Notes under the pieces: model-generated | Seen by the model: the letters and a program-made list of their open reading frames with translations, nothing else | What the model was told of the DNA's origin: nothing | Database searches by the model: none | From: a virus | Virus record (IMG/VR): IMGVR_UViG_3300009788_000311 | Span: 1 to 22,890 of that record | Length of the DNA: 22,890 bases | Reading direction: 5' to 3' (one strand) | Translations under genes and position numbers: made by a program | In this document: positions 5,303 through 13,215 of the stretch, one piece after another | Position numbering within the stretch: position 1 is the first letter of the stretch | Layout: every line of letters starts with the position of its first letter

Positions 5303-6754
5303 ATGGGATATGCATTAGAGAGAGCTATAACTGAAGACCGCATTGAAGCGGGGCGTCGAACTTACCGGAAAGACCGGAAGCTTTGGGACGCTCAGCTAAA
5401 TACCGTTGTCTCCCGCTACTGGGGTGGACACCGCCCACACTTCTTACAGAAGATCTTTCTATCTTGTAAACAGGATCGTGAAGTCTTCTTCGGTGGCGCG
5501 GCGGGTGGCGGGAAGTCTGACGCGCTTCTCATGGGCGCTCTGGAGTACATGAACATTCCCGGATACTCCTCATTGATCCTCAGACGAACCTATGCGCAGT
5601 TGGGTAAGGCTGATTCGATCATGTTCCGCGCTCAACAATGGTTGGCGAAGTATCCGGAGATTCGATGGAACGAACAGAAGCATCAGTTCCTGTGGCCGAA
5701 CGGCGCGACCCTCGAATTCGGTCATCTTCAATACGATAAGGATTGCTACAACTACGACGGACCCGCTTACCAATACGTCGCCTTCGATGAGTTAACTCAG
5801 TTCACAGAGTATCAATACAAGTTCCTCTTTGGACGTGTTCGCCGACCGAGTCGAGGTCTTCTATCGAAGGTTCCTCTCCGGGTCCGTGGGGCGTCTAATC
5901 CGGGCGGTATTGGACATGATTGGGTTAAGGGGCGTTTCGTCACGAAAGAGACAGCGGTCGCTCCTTTCATCCCGGCGCTGATTGCGGACAACCCTTCTCT
6001 TGACGCGGTAGCTTATCATCGAATGCTGGCAGAGCTTCCGCCTATTCTCCGGAAGCAACGCGAAGAAGGTGACTGGGAAGTAACTCCGGACGGTCTGATC
6101 TTTCAGTCCGAATGGTTTCAGGACTATGTCGATCAAGCTCCTAAAGACTGCTATCGCTTTCGCTTCTGGGATCTGGCAGCAACCGATAAGAAGGACGCTG
6201 ATTACACTGTCGGCGCTCTCGTCGCAATGGATGGGCGTGGAGATATCTTCATCGAAGATATTGTTCGTGGCCAATGGAATCCCGGCAAGGTCGAGCGAGT
6301 GATTCAAGCGACTGCGCAAGCGGACGGGAACGGCGTTAAAATCCGAATAGAGCAGGAGCCCGGCGCTTCCGGAAAGCTAACGATAGGAAACTTTGCACGG
6401 CTACTGATCGGCTATGACTTCCAGGGCATCCCGTCGAGCGGTGCGAAGGTGACGCGCTGGACTCCTCTCGCGTCGGCGGCGAACAACGGACTTGTGAAGA
6501 TTGTCAATGCACCTTGGAATCATGACTTCATCTCGGAGCTTGTAAATGTTCCGGAAGCTGGACATGATGATCAGGCGGATGCAGCTTCCGGCGCGTTCCT
6601 CCAGTTAGCAAATAATCGACCTGTCGCAGTCGGCGTCTCTCGTGTTCGCGACAAAAAGAAAGCGGAACCTGAAGAGACCACTATCGAGAAGGACGTTCGA
6701 GAACTACTCAAGCAATCAATGAAGAACAAGGACCGAGAGAAGGTGAGCGTATGA
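5303..6754 (+). CDS. Terminase large subunit
   Basis: ATP-driven motor and nuclease that packages phage DNA through the portal. In the 483 residues: Walker A GGAAGGGKS (64-72), Walker B VAFDE (159-163), coupling motif SNPGG (about 198-202), and nuclease acidic residues at RFWDLA (D290), RIEQEPG (E350/E352) and HDDQADA (D422-D426). Length is normal for the family. ATG 5303 has a poor SD, but the next in-frame starts would cut the N-terminal helical region. No small terminase is found beside it. It overlaps the sigma-like gene by ATGA, so the two are probably translated together. Confidence 0.93.
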   Translation: MGYALERAITEDRIEAGRRTYRKDRKLWDAQLNTVVSRYWGGHRPHFLQKIFLSCKQDREVFFGGAAGGGKSDALLMGALEYMNIPGYSSLILRRTYAQLGKADSIMFRAQQWLAKYPEIRWNEQKHQFLWPNGATLEFGHLQYDKDCYNYDGPAYQYVAFDELTQFTEYQYKFLFGRVRRPSRGLLSKVPLRVRGASNPGGIGHDWVKGRFVTKETAVAPFIPALIADNPSLDAVAYHRMLAELPPILRKQREEGDWEVTPDGLIFQSEWFQDYVDQAPKDCYRFRFWDLAATDKKDADYTVGALVAMDGRGDIFIEDIVRGQWNPGKVERVIQATAQADGNGVKIRIEQEPGASGKLTIGNFARLLIGYDFQGIPSSGAKVTRWTPLASAANNGLVKIVNAPWNHDFISELVNVPEAGHDDQADAASGAFLQLANNRPVAVGVSRVRDKKKAEPEETTIEKDVRELLKQSMKNKDREKVSV

Positions 6755-7410
6755 TAACGATTCCTCAATCACTGAACCTTAACTCGGAAACGGACGACTA
6801 CAAGGAAGATGGTCCGGAAGTCGTTCCTTCCGGAAGGTCCCAAGTACAAACGCTTGTCGAAGACAACGGTGGAAAGTTACGCGATGTCCTCCCCTTTGTA
6901 CTCTCGATTGTACAGCGCGTGAAGAAGACAAACAATATCGGGAACGTCACACACGAAGAGATGGTCGCGGTTGCTCTGGCGGCTCTTGCGAAGTGTCGTT
7001 ATCGCTTGAAACCGAAGAGCGGGAAATTGACGACTTACGCTTATCGAGCAGTTAAAGGAGCTATCCAAGACTTCATCGCAGCAGAGCTTCGACACTATGG
7101 GAAAGTAACTCCGGTCAATCCTATCGTGTTCCATTCGTTGCAGGCTTCGAATCACTTCGAGGAGAAGCTCTCAAACAAGCGGCTCTTTACGCGAGTTCTC
7201 GACGCGCTGGAACAGATCGAACCGCTGAAAGCTTACATTGTCCGGAAGCATTTCCTCGATGGCGTCCAAGAGTATGTTCTCGCGAAAGAGCTAGGTCTGA
7301 CGACTCAGAACATCTCGTCTATTCGCAGAGAAGCTTTCGCAGACATCCGCGCGATAATGGGCGCGACGGCGACTGGCACGGTTCAGTGGGTAGCGAATCA
7401 CGACAATTAA
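6751..7410 (+). CDS. Sigma-70-family-like RNA polymerase sigma factor
   Basis: The 219-residue product shows a sigma region 2-like segment (about 47-112), with HEEMVAVALAALAKCRYRL then GKLTTYAYRAVKGAIQDFI, comparable with the 'F(S/T)TYA..W/R.V+.AI' core that binds the -10 element. A region 4-like segment (about 146-202) has a helix-turn-helix, LAKELGLTTQNISSIRREAF, which would contact the -35. Region 3 is short or absent. It overlaps TerL by 4 bases and precedes the portal gene, an odd place for a transcription factor. It may direct polymerase to late promoters. Alternatives are a degenerate sigma-like regulator or a small-terminase substitute using the HTH. Confidence 0.75.
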   Translation: MITIPQSLNLNSETDDYKEDGPEVVPSGRSQVQTLVEDNGGKLRDVLPFVLSIVQRVKKTNNIGNVTHEEMVAVALAALAKCRYRLKPKSGKLTTYAYRAVKGAIQDFIAAELRHYGKVTPVNPIVFHSLQASNHFEEKLSNKRLFTRVLDALEQIEPLKAYIVRKHFLDGVQEYVLAKELGLTTQNISSIRREAFADIRAIMGATATGTVQWVANHDN

Positions 7411-7431
7411 GGAGTGCTAGGAGAACTGACT

Positions 7432-8799
7432 ATGAATTTCACAAACTCTTTCCGGAAGGCTGGGCGCTTCTTCACAAAAGCCGAGACCGCTCAGACTCCG
7501 GGTATTATTTCCGCTGTCTTCTCAGCTTCCGGAAGCGGCTCCGGAATGTTTGGCGGGAAGTTTAGTTTCACGAAGGCGGTATCTTCCGGATACAAAGATC
7601 TCGTTTGGGTCTATCGATGCGTCGCAAAGAAGGGCGAGAGCATCGGCTCTGTCCCGTGGAAGGTTTACCGGAAGGCGACGTCTAGCTCTGATCGCGAACA
7701 TCTGATCGACCATCCACTTCAAAAGCTGATCGACCGTCCAAACAAATACACAGACAGGACTCAGTTCTTCATTCAGTGGATTTCTGATCTCGACCTCGGA
7801 GGAAACTCCTATTGGGAGATCGCGCGGGAAGGCGGAAGAGATTCCGGACTTCCTATCGGTCTTTGGCGGATGCGTCCGGACTGGACAACTCCGCGACCGG
7901 GGAAAGATGTCTTCCTGAAGGACTACAAATTTGACTCGGGTTCCGGGACTCCCGCGTATTTCGAGGTTGATAACGTGATCCACATGAAATATGTCGATCC
8001 CGTTGATCCCTACGTCGGTATGAGTGTTATTCAAGCGGCGGCGCGAACGATCTTAACCGAGAACGCGGCTATCGGTTGGAACAAATCTATCCTCGATAAC
8101 TCAGGCGTCCCCAACGGTATTTTGAAAGTTCCGGTTCAGACGATGTTGGCGCAGGATAAAGCGACGCTTCAGGAGAACATAGAAGACGAGTTCGCGACTG
8201 AGGATTCTCGCCATCGTCCTATGATTCTTTGGGGCGGGATGGAATGGGAATCGATGTCACTCTCGCAGAAGGACATGGATTTTCTCGAACAGAGGAAATA
8301 CAACAAATTCGAAATCTGTGCTGATCTTGCGGTTCCGCCTATGGTGGTCGGCGCTTTAGAGAATCCGACTTATTCAAACTACGGGGTCGCGCGTCTCTCA
8401 TTTTGGGAGGACACGATTACTCCGTTACTCGATTGGTTGAAGGGACATTTGAACTATCGTCTTGCTCCCTACTTCGGTCCGGATATTGAAATTGACTATG
8501 ATCTTTCTCAGGTTCCAGCAATGCGGGAAGCGTTCAAGCAACTTGTCGAGACGGCGAAGACCTTGTACGAAATGAACTACCCGATCAACGCGATCTCGGA
8601 ACGGCTGAATCTCGGAATGGAAGCTGTACCGTGGGGCGATTCCGCATGGATTAATCAGAGCTTGATTCCGACCGTACCTGTTGACGGTGGCGCGGTACAA
8701 CCGGCAGACGAAGATCTTTTGGACGATGAAGGCAACCCTCGTGATCCTTACCGCTTACAACCGGCTGAGGAAGAAGCGCGGCGGGGGCGTCTTGTCTAA
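7432..8799 (+). CDS. Portal protein (HK97-like family)
   Basis: Forms the dodecameric ring at the capsid vertex through which DNA enters and leaves and to which the terminase docks. The 455-residue product shows family hallmarks: LVWVYRCVAKKGESIGSVPW near the N-terminus, HPLQKLIDRPN, a DLGGNSYWEI core, VIHMKYVDP, GMSVIQAA, and the KFEICADLAVPPMVVG stem region. I chose ATG 7432 because AGGAGA lies seven bases upstream; the frame is also open to a GTG at 7414. The acidic, low-complexity C-terminus is usual. Confidence 0.92.
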   Translation: MNFTNSFRKAGRFFTKAETAQTPGIISAVFSASGSGSGMFGGKFSFTKAVSSGYKDLVWVYRCVAKKGESIGSVPWKVYRKATSSSDREHLIDHPLQKLIDRPNKYTDRTQFFIQWISDLDLGGNSYWEIAREGGRDSGLPIGLWRMRPDWTTPRPGKDVFLKDYKFDSGSGTPAYFEVDNVIHMKYVDPVDPYVGMSVIQAAARTILTENAAIGWNKSILDNSGVPNGILKVPVQTMLAQDKATLQENIEDEFATEDSRHRPMILWGGMEWESMSLSQKDMDFLEQRKYNKFEICADLAVPPMVVGALENPTYSNYGVARLSFWEDTITPLLDWLKGHLNYRLAPYFGPDIEIDYDLSQVPAMREAFKQLVETAKTLYEMNYPINAISERLNLGMEAVPWGDSAWINQSLIPTVPVDGGAVQPADEDLLDDEGNPRDPYRLQPAEEEARRGRLV

Positions 8800-8819
8800 A
8801 CGGTTAGGATCAAGACGAT

Positions 8820-10700
8820 ATGATATTCCTTGCGACTCCGCTCTCTCAACTTCCGACAGAGGAAGTCTCAGTTGCTACTCTTCCGGAAGAGATTCAGAAT
8901 TGGATTAAGTCTGTCTACCGCGATTGTTCTCCATTCTTTGAGCTTCCGGAGAGAGTGAGCTTCCGGATGGTTCGCTCTGTTCTTAAATGGAAAGCAATCG
9001 ACGCGGAGAGACGACCGTTAGAGGCGAAGTGGGGAGAGCGTCTCGCGGACGACTTCGAGCGATGGGGAAGAGCGGTCGGTCGAGTGTACACACGAACGGA
9101 ACGGATCGGCGACGCGCTCGACGTTGCGGACGATCTGATCCGGATACAGTTCCGGAATGAACTCGCTCTTCTGTGGGTTGAGGTCGGGAAGAAGTTCTAC
9201 CGAAGCACGGAAGCTGACATTCTCGGTAAGGCGATCTCAGACAACTTCACTGAACTAGATACACTCGATGACGCAGAGTTTCAGGCGTATGTCTCCCGCG
9301 CGGTCGCTCAGAAGGTGACAGCGGTCGCGGGTTCAACAAAGCGGGCGATAGCGGAGACAATCGAGCGCGGACTTCGAGACGGCGACTCGATTAGAGATAT
9401 CGTTGGCAAGCTTCAGTCAGGACTCGCGTTCGGAAGACATCGCGGGTTCTTGATCGCGCGGACGGAAGTCATTGGAGCTTCGAACGGAGCAACTCATTTC
9501 GCTAACGGAAAGCACTACGACAGGGCGACAACGGAGAAGGAATGGTTAGCAACGCGAGACGGGCGCGTTCGAGCGTCTCACAGTGCGGCGAACGGGCAGC
9601 GTGTCGGCTTCTCCGAGACATTCTCAGTCGGTCATGCTCAGCTTATGTTTCCGGCTGATACCGAATCCGGCGCGGGACATCCGGAAGAAGTGATCAACTG
9701 TCGTTGTACTCTGCTCTATCACACAACTGGAACCGGGACAACGAGTCCAACCGGAAGGGCTCCGCGTCGGCGTCGTGTTCCGGGCGCTCCCGGCTCTCCC
9801 TCACAAGTGGCAGTGGAAGAGATTACAGCGGCTTCAGTGCGTCGGCAAGTGATTGACGCGCTAGAAGACGTAGGGAAAGAGATCGAAGCCTTAAAGGATA
9901 TCCATAGGGGTTTGATCAATCGAACGAACAAAGCACTAGCCAATTACAAGCGTGTCCGCACACCGGAGAATCTAGAGGTTTACAACGCACTGTTCCAGGA
10001 AGCAACGGACATCGGGAAGCGACTCCCGAAGATGTACAAAAAGAGCGCGGATGAGTTTTTGAAGATTTGGAATCCTTCCGGAAAGAAGCGGACTAAGATC
10101 GAGTACGTTAAGGATCAGTTCGGAAAGGGGCGCTTCAAACAAGCAAACTTTGACGAGAGCAAAAGGTTCATGGAAGGTTTAGGCGGTCTTCCAGATCAGA
10201 AAGAACTGAAGATCCAATGGCGAAAGGTTGACGCACGGGACAGACATCGAGCGTCTCAGTACGATGGCGACGCGCATATCAAGCAACCGGATGGAAGCTA
10301 CAAGCGAGAGCATCGCTCGACGATAAAGCTTGATACACATCATACAGCGGAAACCTACATCCATGAGACGGGTCACGCCTTTGATGCAAACTCGAAAGAG
10401 TTCTCTGACAAGGTAGAAGCGCACTACAAAAAGCGGACGAAGGGCGAACCTCTGGAGAAGCTCTCGGACCTGACCGGCAACCCGAATTATAAAGACACTG
10501 AGGTCGCGCGGCGTGATCAGTGGATAACGGCGTATGAGGGAAAGGATTATACTGCTATGGGGATTCGGAACAAGTCAGGAAACTATGCTTCTGAGGTTAC
10601 GAGTATGACCGTTCAACAACTTTATGAGAACCCGGCACGTCTTGCGCTGCAAGATGAGGATACCTTTGATTTCTTCTGGAATCTGTTCGTAGGACCCTAG
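8820..10700 (+). CDS. MuF-type minor head protein with C-terminal metallopeptidase-like domain
   Basis: Residues about 1-300 are a phage head morphogenesis (Mu gpF/SPP1 gp7) domain, with the signature EWLATRDGRVRASH, then FPADT and VINCRCTLLY. Such proteins sit in the capsid near the portal. A Pro/Arg/Ser-rich linker (about 305-330) and a basic helical stretch follow. The C-terminal ~170 residues hold YIHETGHAFD, with the zinc-binding HExxH at 515-519, and a candidate third ligand Glu at 592 (ASEVTSM), as in gluzincins. At 626 residues it is much longer than plain MuF proteins. The extension may be an injected effector or a head-maturation protease; both are inference. The stop overlaps the convergent leftward gene by 3 bases. 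Confidence 0.88.
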   Translation: MIFLATPLSQLPTEEVSVATLPEEIQNWIKSVYRDCSPFFELPERVSFRMVRSVLKWKAIDAERRPLEAKWGERLADDFERWGRAVGRVYTRTERIGDALDVADDLIRIQFRNELALLWVEVGKKFYRSTEADILGKAISDNFTELDTLDDAEFQAYVSRAVAQKVTAVAGSTKRAIAETIERGLRDGDSIRDIVGKLQSGLAFGRHRGFLIARTEVIGASNGATHFANGKHYDRATTEKEWLATRDGRVRASHSAANGQRVGFSETFSVGHAQLMFPADTESGAGHPEEVINCRCTLLYHTTGTGTTSPTGRAPRRRRVPGAPGSPSQVAVEEITAASVRRQVIDALEDVGKEIEALKDIHRGLINRTNKALANYKRVRTPENLEVYNALFQEATDIGKRLPKMYKKSADEFLKIWNPSGKKRTKIEYVKDQFGKGRFKQANFDESKRFMEGLGGLPDQKELKIQWRKVDARDRHRASQYDGDAHIKQPDGSYKREHRSTIKLDTHHTAETYIHETGHAFDANSKEFSDKVEAHYKKRTKGEPLEKLSDLTGNPNYKDTEVARRDQWITAYEGKDYTAMGIRNKSGNYASEVTSMTVQQLYENPARLALQDEDTFDFFWNLFVGP

Positions 10701-10966
10701 TAGATAAGTTCCGGAAGCTCTTCCTTCTGGGATTCTTCAATGACGTAGGAACCGGGGAAAGCTTCGACAACGGCGCGGACTCGATTGTCTTCCAGGTCCG
10801 GACTGTACTCGGGATCGCCTTTATTGAGAAGTGGACTCGCGGACGCGGGTCCATACAAGCGGTTCAGGTGACGAGCGACAAATGAGTCTCGAAGAACAGA
10901 CCATCGCCCTTCGTTCCAGACCGCTTCGACGGTCACGGTATCCAAAGCTAACATAACCTTTGTCAT
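10697..10966 (-). CDS. Hypothetical protein (89 aa), last gene of leftward insert
   Basis: Unrecognised. The product begins MTKVMLALDTVTVEAVWNEG, has a central basic part (RDSFVARHLNRLYG), and an acidic C-terminus (EESQKEELPELIY). It is the distal gene of a four-gene leftward operon from the cassette at 11517. AGGAG lies 12 bases before the ATG, a rather long spacing. Its stop overlaps that of the MuF gene on the other strand, a tail-to-tail junction that marks the left edge of the insert. Confidence 0.68.
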   Translation of the reverse strand: MTKVMLALDTVTVEAVWNEGRWSVLRDSFVARHLNRLYGPASASPLLNKGDPEYSPDLEDNRVRAVVEAFPGSYVIEESQKEELPELIY

Positions 10967-10981
10967 GACTTGATCATACTC

Positions 10982-11224
10982 CTAGTGTCGCGTGTTGAAC
11001 TTCTCTCCGTCCTCGAAGACGGAGACCTGAAGTTCGAAGTACTTGTGATTGACGAAGAGCGGAAACGTGACGAGCGCAAGCGGCTGAACCGCGCGGAAGG
11101 GATCGAACTCGGGATAGGATACGACCGCGTCTTCCGGCTTGCAGAGAAGGGCGGCGCGTTGGCGACGTGAGAGAGTTAGCGCGGCGCGGGAGCGGATAAC
11201 GTTGCTGATATCGTTTGAAGTCAT
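10982..11224 (-). CDS. Hypothetical protein (80 aa) in leftward insert
   Basis: Unrecognised. The N-terminus is helical and basic (NVIRSRAALTLSRRQRAALL), followed by likely beta segments (LALVTFPLFVNHKYFELQVSV). There is no membrane helix. AAGGA lies eight bases upstream of ATG 11224, and the ATG overlaps the stop of the 34-codon gene before it (ATGA). It is followed 15 bases later by the gene at 10697-10966. The arrangement supports a genuine operon member of unknown function. Confidence 0.7.
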   Translation of the reverse strand: MTSNDISNVIRSRAALTLSRRQRAALLCKPEDAVVSYPEFDPFRAVQPLALVTFPLFVNHKYFELQVSVFEDGEKFNTRH

Positions 11225-11325
11225 CGGGAGAGTCCTTTCAGTTTCTGAGAGACGCGGTAGTCGTAGGACGGGACGAGCAAGAACTCGACCACATCGAGGA
11301 TTAGATTCTCAAGTTTGCTCAGCAT
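11221..11325 (-). CDS. Very small protein (34 aa) in leftward insert
   Basis: Reads MLSKLENLILDVVEFLLVPS and ends VSQKLKGLSR. The N-terminal half is an amphipathic or weakly hydrophobic helix. Support comes from a strong SD (AGGAG, eight bases before the ATG) and from an ATGA overlap with the next gene, which fits exactly between two neighbours. No family is recognisable at this length. It might act at the membrane with the 59-residue protein upstream. Confidence 0.6.
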   Translation of the reverse strand: MLSKLENLILDVVEFLLVPSYDYRVSQKLKGLSR

Positions 11326-11336
11326 CTCAGCAACTC

Positions 11337-11516
11337 CTAGCGGGAAAGACGGGTGCAAGCCGAACCGTTCTCATTCAGGTAAACTGCGGAAGCGTTCGCG
11401 GCAGTATTTCCAGGAAGGTTCCGGATGATTGAAGGCGCGAAGTAGAAAACCGCGAATGCGAAACCGAAGAAGATTCCCTCGATCAGTTCGGCGTTTGCTG
11501 CTAATGTCGTTTCCAT
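11337..11516 (-). CDS. Small membrane protein (59 aa), first gene of leftward insert operon
   Basis: Begins METTLAANAELIEG, followed by one hydrophobic, Phe-rich segment (about residues 15-32, FFGFAFAVFYFAPSI), then a polar C-terminus ending ACTRLSR. The ATG at 11516 lies six bases after TATAGT of a complete cassette, so it is probably leaderless; METT fits the cassette start pattern and equals that of the gene at 2625-3203. It heads an operon of four leftward genes set within the late rightward genes. Small membrane proteins in such inserts often alter host or superinfection properties, but nothing here proves it. Confidence 0.7.
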   Translation of the reverse strand: METTLAANAELIEGIFFGFAFAVFYFAPSIIRNLPGNTAANASAVYLNENGSACTRLSR

Positions 11517-11571
11517 GATCTAACTATAAACCTTCCGGAAGGATCTGTCAAGAGAAATCTTCCGGAAAGTT
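11517..11571 (-). promoter_or_regulatory. Leaderless promoter with paired TTCCGGAA operators (insert copy)
   Basis: TTGACA (complement of 11546-11551), 17 bp spacer with TTCCGGAA (11533-11540), TATAGT (11523-11528), TAGATC, ATG at 11516; second palindrome 11560-11567. The spacer begins GATCC where the early-array copies have GAAGC or AAAGC. It is 8 kb from the early array but otherwise equal. Confidence 0.87.
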
Positions 11572-11589
11572 AAGAAAAGTTTTTCGAGG

Positions 11590-11736
11590 TTAAAACAGAC
11601 CTTCTCTTTCCATGGCGACGAACTCCGGTTTGAACTCCTCATAGGCGGGAGTTCCGTAGGCGGGGAAGTCGTCGCTCTAGAGAATGACCATCGGCGCGGG
11701 TTCAGCGGCGACTGCGATGTTCCATGTTTTTGTCAT
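11590..11736 (-). pseudogene. Small gene interrupted by an in-frame amber codon
   Basis: A start at 11736 has GGAGG ten bases upstream and overlaps the preceding stop as ATGA. The frame reads MTKTWNIAVAAEPAPMVIL, then TAG (11677-11679), then 28 further sense codons beginning SDDFPAYGTP and ending MEREGLF, TAA. The composition after the TAG is protein-like and the gap to the next cassette is filled exactly. A single G-to-A change from TGG (Trp) would explain it. Other readings are a sequencing error, suppression, or a real 19-residue peptide. TAG ends many other genes here, so general recoding is unlikely. Confidence 0.55.
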
Positions 11737-11960
11737 TTTCTGTTAACCTCCAGTGCTTCAATCATGACCTTTCGGGAGACGCGCTTTCTGTCGAGGTAGA
11801 AGGTCGAACGGTAGTGGTTACGCTGGAAGCGGGTCCGCGCTCCTACTGGGACTACATAGCACTCAAAGCGTCCTTCGCGGTATACACCGTAGTTGCAAGC
11901 GTCGGCGTCGGCGTCTTTCTTCGCTTTCTCGATTAGTTCGATTAGAGTAGGCGTCTTCAT
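11733..11960 (-). CDS. Hypothetical protein (75 aa) in leftward insert
   Basis: Unrecognised basic protein. The N-terminal helix (TLIELIEKAKKDADADACNYG) is followed by a segment rich in Arg and Tyr (FQRNHYRSTFYLDRKRVSRK). The start at 11960 follows the -10 box TAAGCT by six bases, with no SD, so it is probably leaderless. It is the first gene of a second leftward operon in the insert; the second gene is the amber-interrupted one. It begins MKTPT rather than M-E-x-T. Confidence 0.7.
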   Translation of the reverse strand: MKTPTLIELIEKAKKDADADACNYGVYREGRFECYVVPVGARTRFQRNHYRSTFYLDRKRVSRKVMIEALEVNRK

Positions 11961-12015
11961 GTTTAAAGCTTATACCTTCCGGAAGGATCTGTCAAGAGAA
12001 ATCTTCCGGAAAGTT
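11961..12015 (-). promoter_or_regulatory. Leaderless promoter with paired TTCCGGAA operators (insert copy)
   Basis: TTGACA (complement of 11990-11995), 17 bp spacer with TTCCGGAA (11977-11984), -10 TAAGCT (11967-11972), TTAAAC, ATG at 11960; second palindrome 12004-12011. It differs most from the other copies around the -10 and probably works more weakly. Confidence 0.8.
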
Positions 12016-12058
12016 AAGAAAAGTTTTCGAGGGAATCCGGGGACAGTCCGGAAGGACT

Positions 12059-12090
12059 CGCGCGACTCCTGAGCGGAACCGATAATTAAC
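12059..12090 (+). promoter_or_regulatory. Candidate late promoter, CGCGCG-N16-GATAATTAAC
   Basis: CGCGCG (12059-12064), 16 bases, GATAATTAAC (12081-12090), 46 bases upstream of the protease gene. The same two blocks with the same spacing recur at 18426-18457, also directly after a leftward insert. CCGATAA resembles the -10 of sigma-28-group promoters (GCCGATAA), while no TTGACA is present. It would restart rightward late transcription. Confidence 0.6.
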
Positions 12091-12136
12091 GAACGTATAG
12101 GGGCGGAATCGCTCCACTAGGAAGGTCACAGACTAT

Positions 12137-13090
12137 ATGCTCCGAAAAAAGATTGACCCTGACTTTACAAAGGTCACAGTCGTCGAGGAAGAAGGCTCAT
12201 CTTCCGGCTACCTCGAAGGCTACGCCAGTGTCTTCAACAATGTTGACCTCGGAGGGGATGTCGTTCGGAAAGGCGCTTTCAAGAAAACGATCAGAGAGCG
12301 ACTGAAGAAAGGGATGATCCTTCTCTACGACTCTCACGCGGTCTATGAGGGAACAAGCGCGGTTATCGGCGCTGTCACAGCGGCGGAAGAGCGCGACGAA
12401 GGTCTTTGGTTCCATGCTTCCTTCTCCGCTGTAGCGCGGGCGCAAGATGTCCGTACGAAGGTCAAAGAGAAGATCCTTCGCGCTCTGAGCTTTGGTTACG
12501 ACGTGATCAAGAGCGCTCCGTCGACTGAGTTCGGGGAAGATGTTACTGAACTGGTAGAGCTTAGGCTCTGGGAAATCTCAGTCGTCCCGTGGGGAATGAA
12601 TCCGAAGGCGGCGTCTGATGTTGTCAAAGGGATTGGTCTCGGACAAGAGTTCGAGTTCGCGGCGAAAAATCATCCCTTCGATCCTGTCGGCGCTCGGAAG
12701 CGCGTCGCGGAATGGGCGGAGAACGATCCGTTCCTTTACTCGAAGGCGTTCATATGGGCAGACGAAGCGAACGATCAGTCTCCTCTCGGGTATGCTCTCC
12801 AGGTCGTCGATATTGTGGACGGCGAACCGAAGTACATTTTGAACGCGGCGAAGACGGCTCTCACCAGAACTCGCGGCGACGAAGAAGCTGTCTGGAAGAA
12901 GGACAGCGAAGAGATCACATCTGACCTGAAGACTCTCTATCAGAAGGTCGATGAAAAATTTCCGGAAGTAGAGACTCCGGATACCGAATTCAAGGGTCTG
13001 TCCGAATTGTCGAAAGGCGTTCAGGACTTCGCCCTCGCAACAACCCTCCGGAAACTTCGAGAGGGTATGGGTACATTGTCCGCGAAATAG
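12137..13090 (+). CDS. Prohead maturation protease (HK97/S78-like) with C-terminal extension
   Basis: Cuts the capsid scaffold domain during head maturation. The N-terminal ~170 residues match the family: GYLEGYASVFNNVDLGGDVV, catalytic His in YDSHAVY (H67), catalytic Ser in RALSFGY (S118), and ELRLWEISVVPWGMNPKA. The protein is 317 residues, longer than the usual ~200; the extension (from about 175) is charged and includes VGARKRVAEWAEND and a coiled-coil-like end. An extension of this kind could serve as scaffold, but this is inference. AGGAAGG lies about 11 bases before ATG 12137. It is the first gene after the leftward insert and its candidate promoter. Confidence 0.9.
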   Translation: MLRKKIDPDFTKVTVVEEEGSSSGYLEGYASVFNNVDLGGDVVRKGAFKKTIRERLKKGMILLYDSHAVYEGTSAVIGAVTAAEERDEGLWFHASFSAVARAQDVRTKVKEKILRALSFGYDVIKSAPSTEFGEDVTELVELRLWEISVVPWGMNPKAASDVVKGIGLGQEFEFAAKNHPFDPVGARKRVAEWAENDPFLYSKAFIWADEANDQSPLGYALQVVDIVDGEPKYILNAAKTALTRTRGDEEAVWKKDSEEITSDLKTLYQKVDEKFPEVETPDTEFKGLSELSKGVQDFALATTLRKLREGMGTLSAK

Positions 13091-13215
13091 GCGGATGACC
13101 TCGGTCACTGTTCGGACACTTCTTCCGGAAGCCGAATGAGCAAGCCGACAGAGGGTTGAGCAGCCGATCCTTGATCACTGCGAGAGAGAGAGACTTCGAA
13201 ACAGGAAAGGGAAAC

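Noticed and set aside
12578-13108. 176-codon minus-strand frame
   Set aside because: It is a shadow of the prohead protease gene in GC-biased codons, with no promoter or SD.
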